Part shown: positions 23,407-32,892 of the stretch, in pieces | Layout: each line of letters opens with the position of its first letter | Position numbering within the stretch: position 1 is the first letter of the stretch | Origin: Theristus sp. LFF4_11 | Lineage: Eukaryota > Nematoda > Chromadorea > Monhysterida > Xyalidae | NCBI GenBank assembly: GCA_030248135.1 | Contig: JASANC010001223.1 | Span: 1 to 64,000 of the forward strand | Reading direction: 5' to 3' | Length of the DNA: 64,000 bases | Program-made: the position numbers and the translations under genes | The notes under the pieces: generated by a model | Database searches by the model: none | Seen by the model: only the letters and a program-made list of their open reading frames with translations | What the model was told of the DNA's origin: nothing

Positions 23407-23672
23407 TACCGTAAAGTCTTGCATATAAGGTCTCCTTATATAAATTTGAAAATCAAAAATTTCTGAAAAAAGTGGAATTTCGTGTGACAACCTAATAAGT
23501 GGGAGGAGGTTATAAAGCGAACATTAATAATCCCGGACCTTATAAACGGGGTAGGATTTCGATCAAGTCAAAATTTTGAAATTTTTGGTTTCCCGCCGTG
23601 TGACACTCCGCCCACTTCTGGGGGAGGGGTCTTATAAGTGGGAGGAACCTTATATGCAAGACTTTACGGGTA
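23407..23672. repeat. MITE family C, copy 2
   Basis: The first 60 bases are nearly identical to copy 1 at 18.9 kb, and the CCGTAAAGTCTTGCATATAAGG terminal repeats and CTTATAAGTGGGAGGA interior are shared. A small deletion in the middle makes it slightly shorter. Confidence 0.8.
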
Positions 23673-24851
23673 ATCAGTGAAATACAGTAAATCGTAGCTT
23701 CCCAAAACCCAACTTTGTGCAAGAACGTGGTGAAATGATATTAAAAATGGAAGACGTTGCGCAGTTATTTTCCGGACTTTAAAAAACACGCTTTGCATGC
23801 GACTTTTTCAACCGTGCGATTTCGGTTGCCGAGCGCACTGGTGTGCTTGTAACTTAATTTATGTGCGCTGCGTTTCCGTTGCTTAGTTCAAACGCGTCTT
23901 TTAGGACTGAACATCCAATGCATGCCGCGACGTCACGTCTCATATCTAAAGTTTTTATATTCGATAAAAGTTCCAGCGTATAGCATTTTATCCGAAGTCA
24001 CTCGATTCAAAACGCAGGGTCGCTTACGGTTAGATCTGCTAAAGCTGCTCACCACAGAAAAAAAAGAAATTGATCAAGTTAAGTCATCCCTGTTTGCAAC
24101 TTGGCAATCAAGTAAGATTCCAGTGGAGAAGATCTTGTCAAGAGACCCCCAAAAGCGATAGATACAGATATTCAAACCTTTTTTTTGACATCTCCGTTGC
24201 GCATGAAGTAATGTACATTTTGGTTTTTGTTCAACTCAAAAGTAACTCATGTCGTGTCGCCGCGCGGGCCATTGCCTTTTTTTATTCGGGTCTTATAATA
24301 AGCTCAGCTCGTCAGTGAGGGTACATGCGCAATGCATGACTCTCCGGACCGGGCAACCAAACGAATTATATTTTATATGTTGCGACAATTTTTTTGCACA
24401 AAATCTACGCATGCACGTAGGCACTTGGCAAACACGCCGCGTTCTTCAGCCGCCGGTCCTGATTCGGAAAAAGACTCGCTGAAGACGAAACAAAGTTTGC
24501 GTGCACGCACATGTTCTCCAACATCCGGGGACGCGCGCGCTGCCCTTTTTTGCTGCTTGTGTCATTCAGGCACGAACTTTTTTCATGTCATGCGACTGAC
24601 GGACAGTTTAGCGTTCTGAAACGCCCGCTCGGTTCTGATTCGCCTCTGCGGTTTTTTTCTCGATTCATGTACAGCTGTCAATTGACTTTACCATTTCAGT
24701 GCCAGGATGATCATATACAGTTTGCATCAATGATTGAATTTTTGAAGAGTTTGCAAAGCTTTTTTAGAACTGATTATTCAGAAATGATAAAACGAATAGA
24801 TCGATTGGTGAGATTGTGCACGTGACCTCATTCGGCTTTATTTCTGTACCG
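23673..24851. other. upstream region of the GPCR gene, nothing recognised
   Basis: No coding exons could be supported. It may hold the GPCR promoter and 5' leader, but no specific site is visible. Confidence 0.35.
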
Positions 24852-26720
24852 ATGAACAACACCACTCAGAATCGCTCAAACTACTGCGAGGACAGTTACG
24901 AGGCGTATGATGCGATATCGGTAAGTCTAATTTTAATTTTGTCTCGAATTTCAGTTTTCTGGGCAATTTTGGCAGCCGCGAGTGACTGTAATAACATTGA
25001 CAGATTGAGAACGTTTCATTCAGTTTCCAATGCTTTTCAATCGTGCACGCAGCGACATGAAAAGTGCGACAACAAGTTTGCATTAAGCGGCATTCATGAA
25101 TTGCAGTATTCAGAGGCCGCGTTGCTGCAGCTACGCGTCACTAAATGCTGCTTCATGAATGCCGCTTTCGTCGTCAAAAACCGTCTTTCTAATACGCTAT
25201 CGCAATTTCCGGTGGTGCTGATGGCCTACGTGGCGCTGCCGCTCATCCTGTTCGGCCTGCTCGCGAACCTCCTGAGCGTCAAGATTTGGTCGCATGCGGC
25301 GATGCGCCAGGCGCCCATCAACTGGTACCTCGCAGTGCTGAGCAGCAGCGATTTCGTCATCCTGCTCTTCTCGTTCCTCGTGTTCACGGTGCCGCGCGTC
25401 GGTCAAACGGCTGCCGTGTACGCGCTCGTCGCACTCAGCTACGCCGCCTCCCCGTACGCGTACGCGCTGATGTTGACCGCGCAGACCGTCTCCGTCTACA
25501 TGACCGTGCTCGTGTCCGTGCATCGGTTCATCGGCGTCTGTGTACCGTTCAAGGTTGCTATGATCTTTTCTTTAAGACCTGCGTTTTAACGTTTTAACTA
25601 TACCGGCTGGCGCGGGCATGATTTCGGACGAACCTGCACATGGTTATCAAAGTTTTCAAAGTCTTGATGTGGTCGTTCGGTAAAAATGGCAGCACTGCCA
25701 AAAACAGCCATGAACAACACTATGCCAACAACAACCAAAAACACCCCCGCACAGGCCGGCTCCCTGCTAACCCGAGGGCGTGTCCGTCTCGCCATCATCG
25801 TGCTGCTGCTGTTCTCCGTTCTGTTCAACGCGTCGCGTCTGTTCGAGATCCGCGCGGCCAGCCACTGCTACTACGCGAACATCCAGTACAGTCTGCCGCA
25901 GCTGCAGATGAGCGCGCTGCGACGCCATCCCGTCTACGTGCTGCTGTTCCACGGCTGGATGAACACGATCATCATGTTCGCGGTGCCGTTCACCGTGTTG
26001 ATCGTGGTGAACACGATGGTGATCAGCGCCGTGCATCGGACGACGCAGCGGCATTTGAGCGTCTGCGGGGAGGATGACAAGCACAAACGACAGGTGTGGA
26101 TTGCTTTTCGTTTTGTTTTTTTCGCGACATTGGTAAGCAGAAATTTGCAGCAGATGACCTTCCCATTCAAGTTAAGGTACTCAGCCAAAAAACTTTGGCG
26201 CTTGAAATTGTTTTGCTTTTTCATTTTAAAATGTGGATGCAATAATATCATACTTGATTCGGTTTCGACCCAGCGAACTTTTTTGTTGCCTTTTTTTGCC
26301 GTCGGTGATTGATTTTGTTTTTCATTGGTCACACCACTTTTTTACAATAAGGTTTTTGAAAACTCGTATTTGAATAAAAAGCATGAAAAAATCGTTTTTT
26401 TTTTTCAGGAAATGGCAAAGGAGATCAGCACCAGTGTGATGTTGATCGGCATTGTTGTCGTGTTCCTCAGCTGCAACAGTCTCTCGTTCATATTGAACAT
26501 TCTGGAGAACTGCGACGTGCACACTAACAGCACGTTTGGGCCGACTTTCTCACGACTGGTGGAAGTCTCGAATTTGCTCACATTGGTGAACGCCAGCAGT
26601 AACATTTTCGTCTACATGTTGTTCAGCGAGAAATACCGGCGATTATTGAAGCAGAACCTGTTCGGTTGTTGTTGCAAGCGCCACGACGACGTTCTGCTGC
26701 CGTTGTCGATGCATTCATGA
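24852..26720 (+). CDS. FMRFamide-receptor-like peptide GPCR
   Basis: Proposed exons are 24852-24920, 25131-25553, 25755-26093 and 26409-26720, all in phase 0, giving 380 residues. The N-terminus is short and NNTT-rich (N-glycosylation). TM1 contains the GLLANLLSV motif (GN variant), TM2 contains SSSDF, and TM3 runs through LTAQTVSVYMT into HRF, which replaces the usual DRY. ICL2 reads GVCVPFKAGSLLTRGRVRLA, typical of invertebrate FMRFamide/myosuppressin-type receptors. TM7 ends NASSNIFVYML in place of NPxxY, then SEKYRRLL and a CCC cluster that may be palmitoylated. A cysteine is present in ECL2 (SHCYY) but none at the top of TM3, which is unusual. The segment before TM1 overlaps MITE family A. 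The frame is also open through intron 1 (24921-25130), so retention is possible. The ligand cannot be read from sequence. Confidence 0.88.
25084..25168. repeat. MITE family A, copy 2, inside GPCR coding region
   Basis: AGCGGCATTCATGAATTGCAG on the left pairs with CTTCATGAATGCCGCT on the right. The inner part CTACGCGTCACTAAATGCTGC matches other copies. It contains two possible splice acceptors, TTGCAG (ending 25106) and CTGCAG (ending 25130), and overlaps GPCR codons just before TM1. Confidence 0.8.
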
Positions 26721-26726
26721 GGTTTT

Positions 26727-26834
26727 GAGGGGCATTCATGAAGCAGTATTGAGTGACGCGAAGTACAGTAGCTATGTTAAAGCATATTGTATAGCTGAGC
26801 ATCATTAAATGCTGCTTCATGAAAGCCGCTTTAG
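26727..26834. repeat. MITE family A, copy 3, in GPCR 3'UTR
   Basis: Begins six bases after the GPCR stop codon with GGGGCATTCATGAAGCAGTA and ends TGCTTCATGAAAGCCGCTTTA, with GTGACGCGAAGTACAGTAGC inside. The AATAAA at 26,876 lies beyond it, so it would be transcribed in the 3'UTR. Confidence 0.8.
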
Positions 26835-26875
26835 AAAGATTTTGTAATGAAGTTTCATTGTTGTATAGAAAGGAG

Positions 26876-26881
26876 AATAAA
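26876..26881 (+). terminator. polyadenylation signal AATAAA
   Basis: A canonical hexamer 156 bases after the GPCR stop, downstream of MITE copy 3. Confidence 0.5.
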
Positions 26882-27801
26882 AATTCCAATATACAGTGGC
26901 TTATTTAATGATTTTGGAAACTTTTTGCACCTCCGAAAATTTTTATTTGTACAAATTGTGTTCTCTTCTCAACTCCATTCAACAAACATAAAGCTGGTTA
27001 AAATAAAATTAGGCAAATAACGTTAAGTCAACGAAATCAGGGATCCTCAATCTCAATTAGGCAGAAAAAGGTTTATTTTGAAAAAATCTCAAAAAACATT
27101 TCCATGGATTCCCGCCAAACGTGTTTTCATTTGAACACTCAACACATACACATCTCGATGCAAAAACGCAACAAGTTCAACAGGGCAGCAAGTGCCAAGT
27201 CCGACAGAGAAACAAGCAGAATGATCACGAACACAAAAATGGTTGTTAAAATTATTTTGACCGCGTACGACTAAAAACACGCTCAGTAATAAAATCTATT
27301 AAAATCAGTTTTCAATAAAAAAAATTCAGCCGATATGATTTTACCGCGAGACGGCCCTAGTCTGCCCTGCCCCCCCCCGTTCATCCAATGTTGAACATAT
27401 TTTATATGTTTACAATGTTGTTCTCATATGCGTTGTCTGTCTCTGATACAGTGCACTTTTTTATATTTGAAACGCAGAAAACATCACTTTTTGCTCACAC
27501 AGGCTTATACACAGTTCGGTTTCGCCTGTGTGTGGTTTGTTTTGTTCACATCGATGACACTGCATAGCAAAAATTCGCGTTGTACATACATTTTGGTATT
27601 TTATGTTGGGCGCAATAATTTTTTGATACGATGAAAAACACTGTTGCCAGTAGTGGTGTCCGTTCATAAGCATCTTTCGTATGTTAGTCAGTTGATTTTC
27701 TTTCGTTGAACGAATGAGTAACCGGCGCTGTTGATCACAGCTCTCGAACGCTGATTTTGCTGTCAACCGAATTTACCGATATTGTGGAAATCTTGAAAAA
27801 A
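26882..27801. other. intergenic, nothing recognised
   Basis: The spacer between the GPCR and the next plus-strand gene has no coding signal or repeat partner that I could identify. A short C run lies near 27,368. Confidence 0.35.
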
Positions 27802-29731
27802 ATGGACCGCGAGGCAGCAATGCTGACGCGATGCGGGCGCTACCTCGAGATGGCCACGGTTTCATTTGGGTGGTTCACGACGCTTGGTAAGTGGCATGTG
27901 TTTACATGAATGCAATGCTCCACTCTTACAGTATGGCCGAATAAATAAGGCAGTCCTTGTATTCTCCATCAAGGCGGAATCCATCGCAGACTAGGAGTTG
28001 TCTTTTTCAAGAATGCTAAGATAATTTCCAATCGTGTGTGCAAAGCAGAGACAATGAACAGAATAGCACGAAGAATTAATGAGATTAAAAAAACACGTCA
28101 AATTTGACACACAGTTGGGTTTCTGAACGTTCTACCTTCTTTCATTCAAATTTCGCGCGCTCCTTCCACCCTGAAAAAAGCTGCCATGTTTACTCGGCCA
28201 TTCCGTACGTTAATGGATTCTTTGGGTTTTCAGTTGCGTGGAGCTGTTTTGTCGAGACGGTCTACGATGGCTACGTTCTGATGGGCGTTATTTTGCTGTA
28301 CGTTTTTTCAGTTTCATTGTGCATTTCATCTTTATTCATTGTTTAGCTGATTAGAACGTCAGTTTCTGCTTTGCGGACTGCGGGTTGGACACCGCGACTG
28401 CTGAACACTGTTTTTAACGGTTTCTTCCGATAAAAATGAAGACCGCGGCGACCCCCGGGCTCGTCAGCAAGTCGTCCAACCGCACAGTCTCAAAACGATG
28501 GTGTTGGCAACAGAAAACACATCAACAAAACAGGTTATAAAAATTTTCAACAGCAACGAAAACTCCACTTACAGAGCTACCGCAATTGTGTTGACGTGGC
28601 TCGAATGCTTCGTGCTCGTCTACCGTGCGATCATACAAAAATTGTTCAGGTTGGTTGGTTAGAAAACGAGTCCAAGAGGGCACTGCGGTGCATCAAGCAT
28701 ACGTCAGTATGAGGACTGGCCTTGATGCATGCAACCGATCAATGATGACTGGCCTTATAAGAAATCGAAACTGACTTTCGCGTTTCAGTGCAACTTCGTC
28801 ATCAAACGCCCTTGACAGCGTCAGCCAACAGCAGCTGGCACCAACTGGTCACGTGTACCGGCCATTGGCAGTGGTAGTGCTCGATCGAATGGTCAAATTT
28901 GACCATCCGTTATTGCGCGCCGGGTGGTACGTCGTGCTGGCTATAGCAAACTGCCAGCACCCGCATGACGTCTGGCTGGCGTTTGTTACTGGTGCATTTT
29001 ATTGAAACACTTTTTTTAATTTTGAGTCAATGTTTGCTGCTGGCTACCCTCAATCACAATGTGATTGATTACCTCGGCACGCTAAATAAAAATACCGAAT
29101 ACGAAGTGGTGTCCGGTTTCCTGTCCAAGAACTAAAAGTAGCCACATAAAAAGCAGATGGTTTCGCTGCTCACTGCTGATGAGTTGCACTTTCAGTTCCG
29201 GGACACCGCGCGGGACAGGGCACCTCGACGGACAAGACACCGGACACCACTTCAAACATTTTATTTGACGTCCACGGCCACACATTCGCTCAACTACTGA
29301 GTTGAATCATTCGTCGTTGAAAAGTGACTCAGTGTCGGTATATTTCTACCAAACAATCACTGTTCCGCAGGTGTTCTGTTGTGCTTTCTTGGTATGCTGA
29401 ACGGGCTCGTCTACCTGAACATGCGCGCCGTTCGATCCGCGCTCAAAAGGCTCAGAGAATACAGACAACAAGCAGAGTGAGTTGTACTTATAACATAACA
29501 ATCCATTGTACTGCACTGCGAACGCGCACTCAACAAATCTGTTGAGCTACCACTGGTAAGCTCAACAAAATCAATAGTGAAAATGTCAATGGTGTTGAGT
29601 TGGCATTCGCAGTGTGTACGGTGACCTAGCCTTGAGATCTTTTTGCATTATTTTTTAGACCGGACGATCACGGTGACCCAGAATGGCTGGACGATACCAA
29701 CAGTACCCCGGGCTCATTCACGATTGTGTGA
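27802..29731 (+). CDS. four-TM protein resembling TMEM72
   Basis: Six exons, 27802-27886, 28234-28297, 28575-28649, 28789-28991, 29371-29476 and 29659-29731, keep phase at every junction and give 201 residues. Predicted membrane segments are near 13-32, 40-68, 118-131 and 135-158. A hydrophilic loop rich in Ser/Gln separates the second and third, and the tail is acidic (DDHGDPEWLDDTNS). TM3-TM4 reads LAIANCQHPHDVWLAFVTG, and the first half reads FVETVYDGYVLMGVILL followed by TWLECFVLVYRAI. The order and spacing (short N-terminus, four helices, HP..VW between the last two, then a basic and an acidic tail) resemble TMEM72, a poorly characterised membrane protein, but sequence identity is modest. 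The biochemical function is unknown. The start is the ATG after an A-rich stretch; an upstream exon is possible. Confidence 0.65.
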
Positions 29732-30540
29732 CGACTGTTGCAAGCCGGTGTCAAACTGAGCACATGGCTAGTTATGCAATCGAAAACTTTAAACCACACA
29801 TATGTATCACCCCATTCAGCGGCAGATGAAACTAGACCCTTGGCACAAAAACTGGCTGTGATTTCCATGATTTCTTTCGTTTCACGAGGTTGTTTCGTTA
29901 CTATTCTTGTGGTTGACGCGCAGGAATAAGGTTTTTCTGTTTTTGAAACTCAACGCAATGTGTACATTGAAACGGGCTTTGTTTTTTTGTTGTACCAATG
30001 GTCTTTGTGTCGTTTTTTATTTTGAAAATAACTCAAAAAGATAAACTGTACCAAATTGAGAGCTAAAAGTTAAGACATCAAATTCTACAAAAATATTCAA
30101 CCGGTGAAGTGAAATTATCCCGCAGACAATGAGGATCATCAAGTAAAAAAGATGCTTTTGAAAACATTTCTCTGAAAAAAAATTGCGAGTAAGCTATAGT
30201 AACTTGCATAAACGGTCAGGCAAAATTGCGTGATAAAGCGAACAACTCAGTGAGTTGTTTGTTACAGATTATAAAAATTGCATGAGATTATCAACCAAAA
30301 AAACGAAAAACAACATATCAAAACAAATCTCGAACGAACTTGAATGGAAATATCAAGCGAAATTCTGAAACATATCAAGCACCCATAAATTGCAAAAAAT
30401 TGCCCGTTAGAAAACTTTGAATACCTTGATTAGAAAAATAGTAGTGCAAAACAAAAACAGCTACTAGAAGGTGTTTTTTTTATGCTGTGACATGTGAGCA
30501 CATAATTCTAGCAGCCATTCTAAAGTAACCAGTTTTGCCC
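29732..30540. other. intergenic, nothing recognised
   Basis: AT-rich spacer between the TMEM72-like gene and the convergent minus-strand zinc-finger gene. No supported features. Confidence 0.35.
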
Positions 30541-30628
30541 ACGGACCATTCATGAAGCAGTATTTAGTGACGCAGAGCTATGTCAAAACATTGTTATGCA
30601 TCACTAAATGTTGCTTCGTGAACGCGCC
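30541..30628. repeat. MITE family A, copy 4
   Basis: CCATTCATGAAGCAGTATTT then AGTGACGCAGAGCT on the left; CATCACTAAATGTTGCTTCG then TGAACGCG on the right. It lies just beyond the stop of the minus-strand Gln/Cys-rich gene, so it may be in that gene's 3'UTR. Confidence 0.7.
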
Positions 30629-30678
30629 AGCCGAGCAGTGCAAATGTCTGTACGAGCAGCAAAATGCGGCGACAACAC

Positions 30679-31826
30679 TCAGCGTGTGCTGCTGGCGACA
30701 GCCGCATGCGCGCTGGCGATCTTGCACAGGTGACAGAGACGCGGACGCCACAAGTGGTCGAACGGACAGTCCGGCTGGCAGCTACGCAATTCGTCTCTTG
30801 GACAGAGCACGTGCTGCATGGTGCAGTTCGCACCGAACAGACAGCGACGGTTGTTGCCGAAGTCCCTGCAATACAAACAGCGCAGTGGTGGCGCCCGGCA
30901 ACCGAGCTCATTGGGAATCCTAGCAGCCGGTGCTCCCCGGCACAGAGGACACTAAACGCGTACGTACCGTTTCTGCGGGGCGATCGAATAACTCGAAACT
31001 AACCAACTTGCTTGCATTACTTTTCCATGAGCTTCTGGCAGCTTCACGCAAACGTATCTTTCAGTAACTGCAACACAGCAAAAAACACGCGGTTCTTTCA
31101 ATTTAGCTGGTCCCCTACTTTCGAATGGGTCACAAAAAGCATGGTTTGCATCACAAGCAAGCGCACAGAAAATGACTACCAAAAGCAGTTAACGCAACCT
31201 GGATGCGTTTTCGCACTAACTTGGTTAAGGGCCGTAAATGAACGACTCAAAACCGATACCCGAAAAGGCACAAACCCAGCGATATTTTTCTCGGATTAGG
31301 TGCGTTTTGCACAATGATTGAATTGAAAGTGTTTAGAACTGTATAACTGGAAGATGCAGATACAAAATAAGTTGTGATCAAGCAATCGAAACACACAAAC
31401 AAGAAAACCTAAAAAACTAGGCGAGAACGGCTCATCATGACCGTTCTCATTCTGATGGTAACACAATTTCACTTGTTTCCGGCGCCACAAAACTGCCCAC
31501 AACACGCACTTGCACTTCTCGAGTGGTCCATGGGCGCAATGTCGGCCACCAGTAGCGAGCGGCTGTTGTTGTGGCACAGCCAACGCTGGGTGCGCTGCCC
31601 ATCCGTAGTAGCGCTGCTGGTGATGTTGCTGCTGTTGGTAGCTGGCGAACTGTTGGTAACCGAAGTTGTTCTGGAGCCATTGTTGTTGTTGGTGTTGTGT
31701 TTGCTGTTGCAGTTGCTGTGTGGCGTACATCCACGCGCGGTACTGCGACGTGTTGTAGTCGTCGACGGTGTTGCTGTTGTCGCTAGACGCTGATTCGCTG
31801 ATGCTCGTCGGAGGCAATGAGTTGGG
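30679..31826 (-). CDS. Gln-rich, Cys-rich zinc-finger protein, C-terminal part
   Basis: Two minus-strand exons, 31826-31473 (after GTTTTTTTAG) and 30951-30679 (after GCGTTTAG, TGA stop), join in phase 0 and give 208 residues. The first is Ser/Asp then Gln-rich (QQLQQQTQHQQQQW) and ends with HCAHGPLEKCKC. The second is a cysteine cluster: CPLC, CLYC, then C-x8-C-x5-C-x3-H (CRDF..RRC..ANCTMQH), a textbook CCCH finger of the kind that binds RNA, then C-x7-C-x3-C-x3-H and CHLC. Gln-rich plus CCCH suggests an RNA-binding regulator; this is inference. No start codon is placed, so exons lie upstream. It might be the 3' end of the next minus-strand model, whose stop is at 32,893. It does not fit the Nanos finger spacing. 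Confidence 0.5.
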
Positions 31827-32892
31827 CTAAAAAAACTGACCAAGCTTAACGAAAATTTACTCAGAAACCTACAACTGACCGACCGAACGACACGTCCATT
31901 GAGTAGAACACGTTTTTTTGAATTAAACAAATGCACTGCAGTTTATTCGATTGAATACTGGTTGTCAGAACCAGGGATAATCCAATTTCTTTTTTGTCAA
32001 TAATTTGAAGTTGACCATTCAACATTTTTTAATTAAAAAACGCAGACCTCCCGAGTCAAAACAATTTTGATTAAGTTCACACCAGTCGAACCCAACCGCA
32101 ACCCATTATTCAGTCAGTCGGTCACTGGTAGCTTTGGACTCTTTGGACTTTGATTTCACGTTCCAACAATAATGGCTGACTGAAATGTTGATTAGTCGAT
32201 CCGGCGACGCTTGATCAACTTCGCAGTGGACAAAAAGATCAACACTGGTTGCTACGTATTGGTATTGCGTTTCATTCTTATCGTGTGTTTGGTTTCAGAG
32301 CGTTACCAACGCGATTTATCAACAATTTTTTACTTCAATTCGGTAAACCAAACATCGTTTTAAACAACAAAAAATTGGTAAACAGTGGCTCAAAAAAACA
32401 AACAACAAATCGATTAACAGCATCCTTAACAAATCCCGGTAAAGTAGGCCCACTAAGTCAGTACTCACAAGCCACAGACCATGGGCCAGCCAGACTACGA
32501 TTGTTTCATTAATCGGTAAGGTAATAAAGGAACGTTACAGTATCTTCCTCAGCGATGCTGAACAACAAAGCGCTGCCACTGTTTTGCAAACACTCCTTCC
32601 CTCAACTACACCAGCAATTGAAAACGCAATCAAACAAAACAAAACCTGCAGAAGCACCAAAACACAACTGAAAGATATTCGTGTTCTCACAACCACAAAA
32701 ACATCGAAAGCCCGTAAGCGAGATCACCTGTAGACAAGAGTTGATGGCGGCACCGCACAGAATAACGGAATGCAAAAAATACTGACTTTTCTATGACACT
32801 GCAAAACTTTTCAGAAGATAACACAGTACTTTGACCACAAACATCACATCAACACCAACAATCCAATTCAGTTACCACAAGTCCAATACAGT
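31827..32892. other. between two minus-strand models, nothing recognised
   Basis: May hold 5' exons or the promoter of the Gln/Cys-rich gene. No exon could be supported by motif or phase. Confidence 0.3.

Noticed and set aside
30679..31826. Nanos-type zinc finger
   Set aside because: CPLC and CLYC recall Nanos, but the required C-x2-C-x12-H-x10-C spacing is missing; one finger fits CCCH instead.
32481..32516. Plus-strand ATGGGCCAGCCAGACTACGA mini-exon ending at GTAAGG
   Set aside because: A good donor and start, but no following plus-strand exon could be found between the two minus-strand models.
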